This document shows positions 1-8,814 of a DNA stretch of 62,596 bases, in pieces. Each line of letters starts with the position of its first letter. Position 1 is the stretch's first letter. The notes below the pieces were generated by a model that worked only from the letters and a program-made list of their open reading frames with translations, was not told the origin of the DNA and made no database searches. A program made the translations under genes and the position numbers. Source of the DNA: CAYTAP01 sp964435775 (GTDB lineage Bacteria > Planctomycetota > Phycisphaerae > Tepidisphaerales > Tepidisphaeraceae); assembly GCA_964435775.1 (NCBI GenBank), contig CAYTAP010000003.1, forward strand, positions 1 through 62,596, read 5' to 3'.

Positions 1-104
1 CGAACTAAACCTCGTCAAAAACACTTGACAGGAAACACAGCCGCTTTGTGGTTCCTATTCTCCCTCTTTCTCCGCGCTCTCCGCGTCTCCGCGTTGAATC
101 CTCC
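1..104. other. Window edge, low-complexity intergenic sequence
   Basis: No coding region is supported here. Positions 79-102 carry a pyrimidine-rich direct repeat in which CTCCGCG recurs three times at short intervals. The stretch lies directly after the stop codon of the minus-strand permease, the same 3'-end position as the other repeat families in this window. Confidence 0.4.
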
Positions 105-827
105 TCACTTCCATCGCCGTGATTCGACCACTTTCGTCGTCAAAAATAGAAAGACGATCGTCAGCAGCACGAAAAACACGAGGTTTCCAAGGTCCAAAAG
201 CCCCTTGCTGAAATCGGTGTAGCGACGAAAGACGCTTTGGTCGACGACCGTCCGCCAGAACGCGGGCAGCGTCGCCTTTCCCCCCGCCCACCAGGGCGCG
301 ATCGTGATGAGGAACAAAATCGCCACCGCCGTCACCGCCGCGATCACCTGGCTCCGCGTCAGGGATGAGCAGAACAGTCCGACGGAAATGAACAGCGCCC
401 CTACAAGTAAAATTCCCACATATCCGCTGAAAATCGGTCCGTAATCCAGTCCGTTCGTGCTCTTGACGCGCAGAAGCGCGACGTCGATCAAGGTCGGCAG
501 CAGAAGGATGACGAAAAATCCAAACGACCCCAGAAACTTCCCGAGCACCAGGTCCACATCGCGCACCGGCGCGGTCATCATCGTTTCAATCGTCCCCGTC
601 GCCCATTCCTGCGCGAGCAATCCCATGCTGAGCACCGGGATGATGAACACGAGCAGCCAGACCATCCAATCAAACAGGGTGCGCATGCCCGCGGGTTCGC
701 CGGGCACGAAATCGCTTGCAAAAAGAAACCCGCACGCGAGCAGGAACAGCGCCATCGCCACATATGCCATCGGAGAATAAAAATAGCTGGCCAGTTCCCG
801 CCGGGCGATCACCACACTTGGCGTCAT
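105..827 (-). CDS. ABC-2 type transporter permease (GldF-like)
   Basis: Membrane subunit of an ABC-2 exporter, closest in feel to the GldF-type permeases paired with a GldA-like ATPase in gliding and planctomycete genomes. About six hydrophobic spans are visible, roughly residues 20-38, 54-75, 98-120, 130-155, 162-182 and 215-236. The segment QEWATGTIETMMTAPV after the second span matches the conserved ABC-2 coupling region. The start was placed at MTPSVV because the 16 residues upstream are not membrane-like and the family normally begins close to the RREL amphipathic helix. The cognate ATPase is not in the window; downstream on this strand lies the window edge, where a partner could follow. 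The ABC-2 family call is firm; the GldF assignment and the substrate are inference. Confidence 0.8.
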   Translation of the reverse strand: MTPSVVIARRELASYFYSPMAYVAMALFLLACGFLFASDFVPGEPAGMRTLFDWMVWLLVFIIPVLSMGLLAQEWATGTIETMMTAPVRDVDLVLGKFLGSFGFFVILLLPTLIDVALLRVKSTNGLDYGPIFSGYVGILLVGALFISVGLFCSSLTRSQVIAAVTAVAILFLITIAPWWAGGKATLPAFWRTVVDQSVFRRYTDFSKGLLDLGNLVFFVLLTIVFLFLTTKVVESRRWK

Positions 828-981
828 TGTCGATGTTCTCCATGCATTCCACCCCAGGCCGCTCGCGCGATTCATATCGCGTTCCGGGCAGATTATCTAT
901 GGGAGACCATCAATTCAACCCGCCTGCAAGGGATGCACCAAGGCGCGCTGGCGTTGGGCGAGCGGGGTTGGGGCGCCCGCA

Positions 982-1149
982 TCATCGCAGGAATCCGATG
1001 ATGGCGAAAATGATCGCCAGGACCACAAAGACCAGGAGCAGGGTGCGCCCGATACCCGCGGTCATCCCGGCCACGCCGCGAGCGCCCAGCAGGTAGGCGA
1101 TCAGCGCGATGACGAAAAAAATGATCGCAATGTTGAGAAGTGGCGGCAT
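982..1149 (-). CDS. DUF1328 small membrane protein (YtjA family)
   Basis: A 55-residue protein made of two hydrophobic helices (about residues 3-22 and 31-52) joined by a short Gly-rich turn around ARGVAGMTAGIG. This is the usual size and layout of the DUF1328/YtjA family of small inner-membrane proteins, whose function is unknown. The start at 1149 was chosen because AGGAG lies about six bases upstream, whereas the longer reading frame adds 23 polar residues foreign to the family. It is transcribed towards the ABC permease with a gap of about 150 bases and diverges from aroB. It could be stress-induced, but nothing in the sequence shows that. Confidence 0.8.
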   Translation of the reverse strand: MPPLLNIAIIFFVIALIAYLLGARGVAGMTAGIGRTLLLVFVVLAIIFAIIGFLR

Positions 1150-1267
1150 GGCATTCTCCTTGTGAAAGGGTTTCTTGGCCTTCGTCGCGTCGATCGTTCC
1201 CCCGTGCGTTCGTTTCACCTCGTTGCATCACTGCCGTAATCGCGTGACGGTCGTTACAATACCCGCC

Positions 1268-2362
1268 ATGGCGGTATCGGAGATAATTATTCCAGTTGCA
1301 GTGCCAGGGGCGTCGTATGATGTGACGATTCGGGCGGGCTTGTTCGAGCGGGTTGTGGATCAGTTGGTCCAATTGACGCAACCGAGGCGCGTGGGGATTG
1401 TGACCGACTCCAATGTCGCGCCGCTCCACTTGTCGTCGTTGGCGCAACCTCTTATGGCGGCAGGCATTGAGGTTGTCGAGGCGGTGATCCCGGCCGGGGA
1501 AAGTCATAAAACGCTATTGGACCTTTTGCCTGTTTACGACCGCTTTTTAGGGGCACATTTTGATCGATCCACCCCGGTTCTCACACTCGGTGGCGGAGTG
1601 GTTGGCGATATGGGCGGTTTCATCGCCGCAACGCTCCTTCGTGGCGTGCCGTTTATTCAGATTCCCACGACGCTGCTCGCGATGGTCGATGCGTCGGTGG
1701 GCGGCAAGACCGGGGTCGATCATCCGGCCGGCAAAAACCTGATCGGCGCGTTTCATCAACCCATTGCCGTCTGGTGTGACCCACAAACGCTGCGGACATT
1801 GCCTCAGCGCGAGTTTCGCGGGGGCTTGGCCGAGTGCATCAAGCATGACCTGATCCGCGATGCCGAAGGATTCGCGCAACTGGAAGAAAAAATCAGCGGC
1901 GACGCTTCCGCATGGGATGAAACGGCGCTGACGGAACTCGTGGCGCACAACGTCCGGATCAAGGCGCAGGTCGTTGCGGACGATCCGTTTGAACATGGAG
2001 AGCGCGCTCATCTCAACTTTGGGCACACTTTCGGGCACGCCATTGAGGCGGTGTCGCGCTATGAATATTCCCACGGCGAATCCGTGGCGCTGGGGATGGT
2101 GGCGGCGGCGGAGTTGTCGCGGCAGCTTGGATTGTTTGATTCCAACGAGGTGGAGCGGATCGTCCGCACGATCGCCCAGGCGGGTTTGCCCACGAAGGGG
2201 TTGACCCTGCCGGCCGATGCGCTGGTTGACGCGATGCGCTCGGACAAGAAAGCATCCGGCGGGCGCCTGCGTTTCATTGTGCTCGATCGAATCGGACATG
2301 CGGTGATCCGCGCGGATGTGCAGCCGCGGCAGGTGATCGCCGCCCTGGAAGTTCTCATGTGA
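1268..2362 (+). CDS. aroB: 3-dehydroquinate synthase
   Basis: Catalyses the second step of the shikimate pathway, conversion of DAHP to 3-dehydroquinate, using NAD+ and a divalent metal in the cytoplasm. The 364-residue length is normal. The NAD-binding signature GGGVVGDMGGF is at about residues 108-118, followed by IPTTLLAMVDASVGGKTG and the substrate-binding KNLIGAFHQP. The metal ligands are visible as the Glu of LAECIKH and the two His of LNFGHTFGHAIE. The start at 1268 gives a family-typical N-terminus; the open frame extends 31 codons further upstream without family support. The gene overlaps the next one at TGATG, so the two are probably translationally coupled. Other aro genes are absent from the window. 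Confidence 0.97.
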   Translation: MAVSEIIIPVAVPGASYDVTIRAGLFERVVDQLVQLTQPRRVGIVTDSNVAPLHLSSLAQPLMAAGIEVVEAVIPAGESHKTLLDLLPVYDRFLGAHFDRSTPVLTLGGGVVGDMGGFIAATLLRGVPFIQIPTTLLAMVDASVGGKTGVDHPAGKNLIGAFHQPIAVWCDPQTLRTLPQREFRGGLAECIKHDLIRDAEGFAQLEEKISGDASAWDETALTELVAHNVRIKAQVVADDPFEHGERAHLNFGHTFGHAIEAVSRYEYSHGESVALGMVAAAELSRQLGLFDSNEVERIVRTIAQAGLPTKGLTLPADALVDAMRSDKKASGGRLRFIVLDRIGHAVIRADVQPRQVIAALEVLM

Positions 2363-4056
2363 TGAGCAGCAGGCCTAACATCAACCAGATGCCCGAAGGT
2401 TTCACCTTGCTCGAGGGGGAGTTGGCGCGGCGAGAGGCCGGCCGGCTTCTCACGCGCCAAGAGGCGATGCCGTTGACGTGGGCATTTGTCGGGCTGCTGG
2501 CGTCTGATGGAATTGCGCTTGAGGCGCGGTATGGGGCGCGGGTGCGGGCCTTGGATGAACCGGCCGAGCGGCAGATGCTCACCGAGGCGTTTCTCACCGG
2601 TAACTCATCACTGACCAGTAGCGAAGTCATGGCTTATTTCGCGCCGGCGCTGGAAGCGGCGGCGCGGAACATCCTTGCGTCGCGCCCGGCCGCCGACTGG
2701 ATCGCGCCGCGCGCGGATCAATCCGATCTGCTTGAAGCGATGCGCAAAGCCGGCGAGGCGGCGGCGTTCACCTGCGGGTTGGAATGGTTGGCGCCATTTC
2801 AAATTGATCTGTCAAGTCGAGCCATTCGCGGCGAGCGGGCGGCCGCGTCGGGGCGACTGGTCGCCGAGCGGGCAAACGCCGAACGCGTGGCGCACCTGGA
2901 GCGGTCCATCGCATTGATGGAGCAGTTCAACCGCCTGCGACAGACGGCCCCTGATCTGTCGGCTGGGCAACTGCTCGAGCGCATCGCTCTCGCGGATCGC
3001 GCGGACGTGCTTCAAAGCTCCCTGCTGGCGTCGGCCGATGCGCAATCGGTTCGCACGCTTTACATGCTGGCGGGCGCGCAATTGTTGTCTCGTGATGCAC
3101 AATCACCGCAAGTGCAACCGTTCCCCCTCCCCTCCACCTGCGGCTTGCCGAGGTCGTTGCGCGCGGTGAAGTATGAGGGTCGGCCGCGGTTGCTCATCGG
3201 GGCCCAGCACGGTGTATTGCTGGCCGATCCTGACAGGCCGGGTGACGCCATCCCCTATCACCATGACACCGCCGATTCCATGCTGGGATTCAACAGCGCG
3301 TTGATCCTCGGCCGGTGGCTTTACGCCACCCATTCAACGGCGGGACTGGTGCGGTGGCTGGTCAATGATCCGGCGATTCCCGCTGAAGTGATGACGGTGC
3401 CGGGGGATGCGATTGTTGAAGGTGGGGCGCAGCGGGTGAGTTACGAGACGACCGGTGGCTTGGTGATGACGGCTGGTTCGGCCGCGCGTGGCGGGCCGAT
3501 GATGCCCGGCCCACGACTGTTGACGAAATTGGATGATGCCCGGGCGCTGTTCAGCATCGGTCCGTGCGCCTATGTCCTTGAAGCCGGACAAATCAGCGCC
3601 CTATCGCCTCAGGCATCAAGTCATCCGATCATTGCCCTCGCGTTGCCATCGGACGACGGCGACGGTCATTCAACGGATGATGTGGCAATTGTGCATTCCG
3701 ATGGGATGATCCAGCGGATGGGGATTGAAAGCCTCAAGCCCATTTCCGCCGAGCCGCGCGCCGGACGGCTTTCGGCCGGTGGGGTGTTGCCCTGGTTGGG
3801 CGTCTCCCGGCTGCTGCTGGCGACGGCGGATGGCCCGATCCTGTGCATCGGCTTGGAGGATTCCGTGGTGACTCAGTATCAAAGCCCCCATCGCGGTTTT
3901 CGACGGGTGATCGCGTCGTCCGGGCTGATTGCGGCGATTTCCGCCGACCGCCAGCGTGTGGTGCTCTGGGGCGCCGCCTCCCCGCAGGCGCCACTGACGG
4001 AGCTGCAGATCGCGCGCCTCGCCGGGCATCGCGTCGCCGACATCGCATTTGTATGA
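2362..4056 (+). CDS. Hypothetical protein, possible beta-propeller C-terminus
   Basis: I do not recognise this 564-residue protein. No signal peptide or transmembrane span is visible. The first ~250 residues are alpha-helical and Arg/Ala/Glu-rich; the remainder has recurring blocks ending in hydrophobic-Trp or Leu strands (for example RPRLLIGAQHGVLLAD, LILGRWLYATHSTAG and LIAAISADRQRVVLWGA) that resemble degenerate WD40/propeller blades. The start ATG overlaps the aroB stop (TGATG); a GTG three bases earlier is an alternative. The gene is followed 29 bases later by a glycosyltransferase, suggesting one transcript. The propeller idea is inference from strand spacing only and should be tested by fold prediction. 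Confidence 0.75.
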   Translation: MSSRPNINQMPEGFTLLEGELARREAGRLLTRQEAMPLTWAFVGLLASDGIALEARYGARVRALDEPAERQMLTEAFLTGNSSLTSSEVMAYFAPALEAAARNILASRPAADWIAPRADQSDLLEAMRKAGEAAAFTCGLEWLAPFQIDLSSRAIRGERAAASGRLVAERANAERVAHLERSIALMEQFNRLRQTAPDLSAGQLLERIALADRADVLQSSLLASADAQSVRTLYMLAGAQLLSRDAQSPQVQPFPLPSTCGLPRSLRAVKYEGRPRLLIGAQHGVLLADPDRPGDAIPYHHDTADSMLGFNSALILGRWLYATHSTAGLVRWLVNDPAIPAEVMTVPGDAIVEGGAQRVSYETTGGLVMTAGSAARGGPMMPGPRLLTKLDDARALFSIGPCAYVLEAGQISALSPQASSHPIIALALPSDDGDGHSTDDVAIVHSDGMIQRMGIESLKPISAEPRAGRLSAGGVLPWLGVSRLLLATADGPILCIGLEDSVVTQYQSPHRGFRRVIASSGLIAAISADRQRVVLWGAASPQAPLTELQIARLAGHRVADIAFV

Positions 4057-4085
4057 ATGGCCGCATTTGAACCGATGAGAAGACC

Positions 4086-5390
4086 ATGACTTCCACCACA
4101 GCCGACCAGACGACTGTCGAAAGCCATCCATCGGAGACGGCCCATGCCGCATCCGCCCAGGTCACAGCATCCCCGAATGATCTGTTCGTCATTCTCATCG
4201 CCCCCAACGTTTCCCAGCAAATGGGCGGCGAAGCGATGAAGGCGCTGCATTTGTACGAGGAACTGGATCGTCGTGGCATCGAGCTTCACCAGATCGCTCA
4301 TTCGCGGGTGAAGCCGGAACTGAGCGCCCAGTTTCCCAAAATGCGCGTCAGTTACATCCAGGATGACTGGCTGCAGAAGTGGGCGTGGCGCAGCCGGGTG
4401 TTTCGTCCGCTCGTCGCGGTCATTTTTCATCATCGCGCCGCCAAACTTGCAAGCCAGTTGGCCGAGGGGAGGCCCAATGCGGTGATCCATTTCAACACCC
4501 CGGTGTCGCCGGTGCGCCCTTATTTTCCCACACCGGGCGTGCCGCTGGTCATCGGACCGCTCAACGGCAACATTCACTATCCCCCCGCGTTTCGTGAGAT
4601 GGAGCCGATGAGCGACAAGGTCCGCCGCGTGGCGCTGCCGATCGCGCAGCGCATCCTCGGCCCATTGTTTTCCGGAAAACGCAAAGCACAGGCGCTGCTT
4701 GTCGCGGGCGGGGAGCGAACCTACGAATCGCTCCGCATGGCCGGATGCCGCGAGGAGCAGTTCGTCGCCTCCATCGACTGCGGCATCCCCAATCGTCTCA
4801 AGGACATCCCCCGCATCGAACATCAAGGACGCAACCTTCGCTTCGTGCAAAACGGGCGGATGGTTCTGCACAAGGGCGCGGGGCTGGTCATCCGCGCGCT
4901 CGCGAAGACGCGCAATCCGATCGAGCTTGACCTCATAGGCCGCGGACCGGCGCGGGAGGAGTTCATCGCGCTCACGAAGCGGCTGGGATTGGCAAGCCGC
5001 GTCCATTTCCTCGACTGGATCGCCGATCACACCCAGGTGGCCGAAACGTTGCGGAAATATCGCGGCTTTGTCTTTCCCAGCCTCGCCGAGGCCAACGGCA
5101 TTGTGGTCCAGGAGGCGATGTACCAGGGCTTGCCTACGATCTGTCTCGACTGGGGCGGCCCGTCGCTGCTCATCACGCCCGAATGCGGCATCGCCATCGA
5201 ACCACGAAGTGAGTCCTACGTTGTTGAGGAATTGGCCAGGGCGATGGACAAGCTCGCCGAGGATGGGGAACTCGCCGAGCGGATGAGCATCGCGGGGCGC
5301 GAGCGGGCCACGCGCGAGGGATATCTCTGGAGAGATGCGGCCGCCAACTGGGTGGAGGTGTATCACCGCGTCGTGCGCGGCGCGCGGTAG
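4086..5390 (+). CDS. Glycosyltransferase family 4 / group 1
   Basis: GT-B fold sugar transferase of 434 residues, probably using a nucleotide sugar to build a surface glycan. The N-terminal acceptor domain shows the expected Gly-rich start after a strand (IAPNVSQQMGGEAMKALHL, residues ~38-56). The C-terminal donor domain has LIGRGPAREEF and the E-x7-E type region FPSLAEANGIVVQEAMYQG (residues ~337-355), which binds the donor nucleotide sugar in group 1 enzymes. The gene follows the unrecognised 564-aa protein by 29 bases, so it may be the last gene of an aroB transcript. A palindromic repeat begins 58 bases after its stop. The acceptor and donor are not predictable from sequence. Confidence 0.88.
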   Translation: MTSTTADQTTVESHPSETAHAASAQVTASPNDLFVILIAPNVSQQMGGEAMKALHLYEELDRRGIELHQIAHSRVKPELSAQFPKMRVSYIQDDWLQKWAWRSRVFRPLVAVIFHHRAAKLASQLAEGRPNAVIHFNTPVSPVRPYFPTPGVPLVIGPLNGNIHYPPAFREMEPMSDKVRRVALPIAQRILGPLFSGKRKAQALLVAGGERTYESLRMAGCREEQFVASIDCGIPNRLKDIPRIEHQGRNLRFVQNGRMVLHKGAGLVIRALAKTRNPIELDLIGRGPAREEFIALTKRLGLASRVHFLDWIADHTQVAETLRKYRGFVFPSLAEANGIVVQEAMYQGLPTICLDWGGPSLLITPECGIAIEPRSESYVVEELARAMDKLAEDGELAERMSIAGRERATREGYLWRDAAANWVEVYHRVVRGAR

Positions 5391-5447
5391 ACATATTCAT
5401 GCCATATCGCCAGGACGAGCGCTTTTGCAATGACGTTGCCTTGGATT

Positions 5448-5547
5448 CCCTCCCCCGGTACGCCGGGGGAGGGCAGGGAGGGGGTTTTTCACGGTACACG
5501 AGCGGGGACCCCCCACCCTCCCCCGCGGGTACGCGGGGGAGGGAGAA
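5448..5547. repeat. Repeat family A, full copy 1 (G/C-tract triple palindrome)
   Basis: Composite palindrome. A first hairpin CCCTCCCCCGG-TAC-GCCGGGGGAGGG is followed by an arm GGGAGGGGGTTTTT, a variable middle, the complementary CCCCCCACCCTCC arm and a last hairpin closing around GTAC. At least three more full copies and several partial copies occur in the window. It starts 58 bases after the glycosyltransferase stop and lies between two convergent genes. It may act as a bidirectional transcription end or as a mobile miniature element; neither is shown. Confidence 0.85.
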
Positions 5548-5604
5548 AAGCCGCAACCGCGTTTACCCTGCCTGTGGCACGCGCGAATCACCAGGCTTTC
5601 ACGC

Positions 5605-6663
5605 TCATCCCGCCTCATCCATCGCTTTCTTGAGGAAATCCTGCACATCCACCGGTTCGCCCCGATGGCTGCTTTCGATGGCAGCGAAGATCAACGCGAC
5701 GCTCTGGAGGTTGGCATCGATATGCGTCGCCATCGGTTTGCCGCCATTCATCCAGCTTACGAATTGCTCGACGAGCCAGGCGTTGGACCACTTGGCTTGG
5801 TCCCGCTGCTCGATGACTTTTGTCTCGCCCTGGTACGCGCGGCATTCGATCGCCTGGCGGTCAAGGATCAACGTCGCGCCCTTGCACTCGGCGCGGATGT
5901 ACTCATTTCCCCAGCAATTGAGTCCCGCGGCGTTGGTCTTGGCGCCTTCGTAGGTGATCCGTCGGCCATCCTCCATGTGCATGACGACCAGCCCGTTGCT
6001 GTCCCCGGCGAACTCGCCCCACGGCGCATTCCACGTCGTGGCGTATATCTTCCGGCACACGCCGCCGCGTCCCAGTGAGGCCATGTCCGCCAGCAGATCG
6101 AGGTGATGGACCGACCCTTCGACCATCAGCGGGTCGATCATCTCATGGCGGAACTTGCCCCAACTGTCGCGCCGGCGATTGTCGCACGTGAAGCGGCTGA
6201 CGAGGTAGTCCAACTCCCCGAAGGCGCCGGACCAGACCTGTTCCCGCAGGTTGGTGATGTCGCGGCGGAAGCGATGGCTCATCGTCACGCCCATCTTGAG
6301 CTTCGCCGCCTTCACCTTCTTTGCGATGCGACAGGAGGCGACAAGGGTGTCGGCGATCGGCTTTTCACTCAGGATATGCACCCCGCGCGCCACCGCCGCA
6401 TTCACCACCCCCTCATGGAACGCCGGCGGCACGACAATGCTGACGAAATCCGGTTTTTGTTCATCCAGCGCCCGCTGGACATCGCTGTAGCAGCGAGCCT
6501 CGGGCAGGCCAAGCCCTTCCCGCGCGTTGACCAATGCCTCCGGATTCAGATCCACCGCCGCGACAGGCTCGATCAAGCCATCGGCGATATTCGGCGGCAA
6601 AAAATGGCGGCACCAGGCCCCGCCCCAGCCTCCACATCCCACATGAATGAATCGCAATGCCAT
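5605..6663 (-). CDS. Gfo/Idh/MocA family oxidoreductase
   Basis: NAD(P)-dependent sugar or polyol dehydrogenase of 352 residues. The N-terminal Rossmann domain opens with FIHVGCGGWGGAWCRHF (a GxGxxG variant, residues 5-21), and the characteristic loop ILSEKPIADT (residues ~93-102) carries the conserved EKP. The C-terminal half is the alpha/beta domain that binds the sugar. AGGAG precedes the ATG. It is the last gene of a minus-strand run behind a cupin (39-base gap) and a XylR-type regulator, so it is probably induced by the sugar sensed by that regulator. The substrate is unknown; Gfo/Idh proteins act on inositol, xylose, 3-keto-sugars and others. Confidence 0.9.
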   Translation of the reverse strand: MALRFIHVGCGGWGGAWCRHFLPPNIADGLIEPVAAVDLNPEALVNAREGLGLPEARCYSDVQRALDEQKPDFVSIVVPPAFHEGVVNAAVARGVHILSEKPIADTLVASCRIAKKVKAAKLKMGVTMSHRFRRDITNLREQVWSGAFGELDYLVSRFTCDNRRRDSWGKFRHEMIDPLMVEGSVHHLDLLADMASLGRGGVCRKIYATTWNAPWGEFAGDSNGLVVMHMEDGRRITYEGAKTNAAGLNCWGNEYIRAECKGATLILDRQAIECRAYQGETKVIEQRDQAKWSNAWLVEQFVSWMNGGKPMATHIDANLQSVALIFAAIESSHRGEPVDVQDFLKKAMDEAG

Positions 6664-6702
6664 GATGCTCCTGTTGGATTCCCAGACCCGATGATCATGT
6701 TG

Positions 6703-7332
6703 TCACACCCGCTCCGCTTTGGGCTCGGCCGGTCCGTGCGTGTGATTCCACAAGTGCCCGCGTCGCTGCCGCCCTTCCAATGTTGTCTCAAAGTACACCG
6801 CTCGAATCGGCTCGCTCACACGCGGAATGTCGTGATGGTACCCCATCCCCGTCGCCACACAATCGCCCGGCTTCACCTCGTAATGCCGCCCTTCACTGAC
6901 AGCCACGCCCCGCCCGGCCACGATGATCCAATACTCGTCGCAGTCATGGTAATGCGAGTCGAACGAGGTGCGATGCTCATACGCCACGGGATCGCCGTGG
7001 TTGATCGGTTCGGCGACTTCCTGACTGGTGAAAATGCCGCACCCGCCGGTCGGGTCCCGCCAGTCACCCCACAGCCAGACCGCTTCCAGCGGGTTGCCTT
7101 CGGTCGTATCAACCTCCACATCCCCGTCGGTTTCAACCACCGCACCAGCCTTGACGGGAGTGCGCGTGTCCCGTCGCACCACCCATCCTTCCCCGCCCGT
7201 CACGACCAGCCGCCGCCTCGCCCCCCGCGCCTCAAGCGCCAGGCGGCTGTTCCCCTTCATCGTCACGATCTGAAACCCCTCAAGAGCGCACCAATGCGGA
7301 CGCCCTTTCGTATCGCTTTGAAATACCGGCAT
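6703..7332 (-). CDS. Cupin-domain protein
   Basis: A 209-residue protein with a single C-terminal cupin barrel. The first cupin motif is readable as HYHDCDEYWIIVAGRG (metal ligands H, H and E, about residues 126-141) and the second as PGDCVATGMGYHHDI. The N-terminal ~110 residues are strand-rich and may be a second degenerate barrel, making it a bicupin-like sugar isomerase or sensor. GGAGG precedes the ATG. It sits 39 bases upstream of a Gfo/Idh gene and 86 bases downstream of a XylR-like regulator, which suggests a role in the same sugar pathway, perhaps epimerisation or binding of an acidic sugar. The reaction cannot be named. Confidence 0.85.
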   Translation of the reverse strand: MPVFQSDTKGRPHWCALEGFQIVTMKGNSRLALEARGARRRLVVTGGEGWVVRRDTRTPVKAGAVVETDGDVEVDTTEGNPLEAVWLWGDWRDPTGGCGIFTSQEVAEPINHGDPVAYEHRTSFDSHYHDCDEYWIIVAGRGVAVSEGRHYEVKPGDCVATGMGYHHDIPRVSEPIRAVYFETTLEGRQRRGHLWNHTHGPAEPKAERV

Positions 7333-7418
7333 GACTCAACCTCCCGCGAGTGACCAATCGTAAAATGTGCCCTGGGATCGATCAACAACGCCGCGCCGAC
7401 GGGGGCGATGTAACGACG

Positions 7419-8561
7419 CTAGCCGCCTGCATGAAACTGTCGTCGATATTCCTGGGGCGTCATTTGAATCTCCCTCTGGAAGCTGTCGGCCATCCAGCGG
7501 GCATTGGTGAAGCCGCTGCGCTGGGCGATGGTCTTCATGGGGAGGACGGAGTCGCCGAGCAATTCCCTGGCTCGGCGCATGCGGTGGTGATGAAGTTGCT
7601 GGAGCATCGTTCGTCCGACCAGTTTTTTGAATCGCCGTTCGAGCGAGCGCCGCGCCACGGGCACGCGCTGCACCAGCCAGTTGACATTGATCGGTTCGGC
7701 GTAATGGTCGCGGATGAGGCGCACGGTCATTGCCACGTCAGCGTCTTCAAGCGCGATGAGATCGCTTGATGCGCGGGGCACCACGCGGAGCGGCGGAAAG
7801 AGCAGGCGACTGGGCGGCGTCCCGGGGCGCAGGATCTGCTGATGCAGCAGGCGCGCCGCTTCAAAGCCGATGGTGAACAGCGGCAGCGACACGCTCGACA
7901 ACGGAACTTCGCTCAGCTCGCACGCCATCTCGTCATCATCCACACCCAGGATGGCGATGTCCTCCGGCACGCGCAGTCCCAGGGCGCGGCAGTGTTCAAC
8001 CACCACCACGCCCAGTGTGTCATCCGCCGTCAGCAATCCGCACGGGCGAGGCAGTTTTGTCAGCATCGCATCGAGATCGCGGTGAAACCGCGCCGAGCGG
8101 CGACGATCAAAGAGCGCCCCGATCAGTGATGTCGCCGGTCCCATCCCCATCGCATCCACCGCCCGCCCGAACGCCGCGCCTCGCTCGTGTACAAATGGCC
8201 AGTCCCCATGTCCCACATACGCGAAATGTTTCAGCCCCAGCTCGGCCAGATAGTCCGCCGCCATTTTTCCCACAACTTCCTCATTGACCGACACATGCGA
8301 TGCCAAGGGATCGTTGAGGGCGTTGCTCATCAGCACGAGCGGTACATGTGCCTGGTGGGCCATTCGTCGGATCGCCGGGTCCATTGAAATCGCCAGCGCG
8401 CCGGCGAAAGGGAATCGCACCTGATTCCTGGCCGACTCCTGCGCCCAGTGTGTCAGCTTCCAGTTCGTGTGCTGTTGTTTGTACGTCACAATGCCATGGA
8501 AAATGCCGCGGTTGAAGCGCGTCTGCAGGCTGGTCATCAGCAGGATTTGCGGGGTCGACAT
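7419..8561 (-). CDS. XylR-like transcriptional regulator (LacI-type sensor + AraC HTH)
   Basis: A 380-residue regulator with the domain order of E. coli XylR. A periplasmic-binding-protein-like sensor fills roughly residues 1-270 (starting PQILLMTSLQTRFNRGIFHG), and the C-terminus is an AraC DNA-binding domain with two helix-turn-helix units (VARRSLERRFKKLVGRT and a second around IAQRSGFTNARWMADSFQ). The start at MSTPQ was chosen because the 26 residues upstream are unlike the family. It heads a minus-strand run with a cupin and a Gfo/Idh enzyme and is divergent from a prepilin-like protein and a large glycosidase. It probably controls one or both groups in response to a pentose or similar sugar; the ligand is inference. 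Confidence 0.92.
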   Translation of the reverse strand: MSTPQILLMTSLQTRFNRGIFHGIVTYKQQHTNWKLTHWAQESARNQVRFPFAGALAISMDPAIRRMAHQAHVPLVLMSNALNDPLASHVSVNEEVVGKMAADYLAELGLKHFAYVGHGDWPFVHERGAAFGRAVDAMGMGPATSLIGALFDRRRSARFHRDLDAMLTKLPRPCGLLTADDTLGVVVVEHCRALGLRVPEDIAILGVDDDEMACELSEVPLSSVSLPLFTIGFEAARLLHQQILRPGTPPSRLLFPPLRVVPRASSDLIALEDADVAMTVRLIRDHYAEPINVNWLVQRVPVARRSLERRFKKLVGRTMLQQLHHHRMRRARELLGDSVLPMKTIAQRSGFTNARWMADSFQREIQMTPQEYRRQFHAGG

Positions 8562-8688
8562 GAATGCCTCATCAGTCAGTTTAAAAACAAACGTTCTAAG
8601 GTAAAAATCACCGGTGCTACGTCGCAAATACAGACTCAATTAAACGCATAAACGTCGTTGTCGTCAAGCCGAACGAATGGCATAGTAT

Positions 8689-8720
8689 TGACGTAACAGT
8701 TTTGTTGACCTGTTGCGTCA
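8689..8720. promoter_or_regulatory. Candidate operator, inverted repeat
   Basis: TGACGTAACAG and CTGTTGCGTCA form an 11-bp inverted repeat with one mismatch and a 10-base spacer, in the space between the XylR-like regulator and the prepilin-like gene. The position, 95 bases upstream of the latter's start, suits a regulator site. Whether the adjacent XylR-like protein binds it is inference. Confidence 0.4.
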
Positions 8721-8814
8721 TGTAAGTGTGAAAGGCTGCCGCGTGGCGTTCGCCGCAGGTTCCAATCAGCGGCCGACCGGAACGAATCCGTTCCAGAGCA
8801 AAAAAGGAGTTTGT

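Noticed and set aside
3879..5366. Long minus-strand frame opposite the unknown protein and glycosyltransferase
   Set aside because: His/Arg/Asp-rich composition and spanning two plus-strand genes identify it as an antisense shadow.
6103..7353. Long plus-strand frame opposite the Gfo/Idh and cupin genes
   Set aside because: It crosses both minus-strand genes and their junction, has no ribosome-binding site and no recognisable motif.
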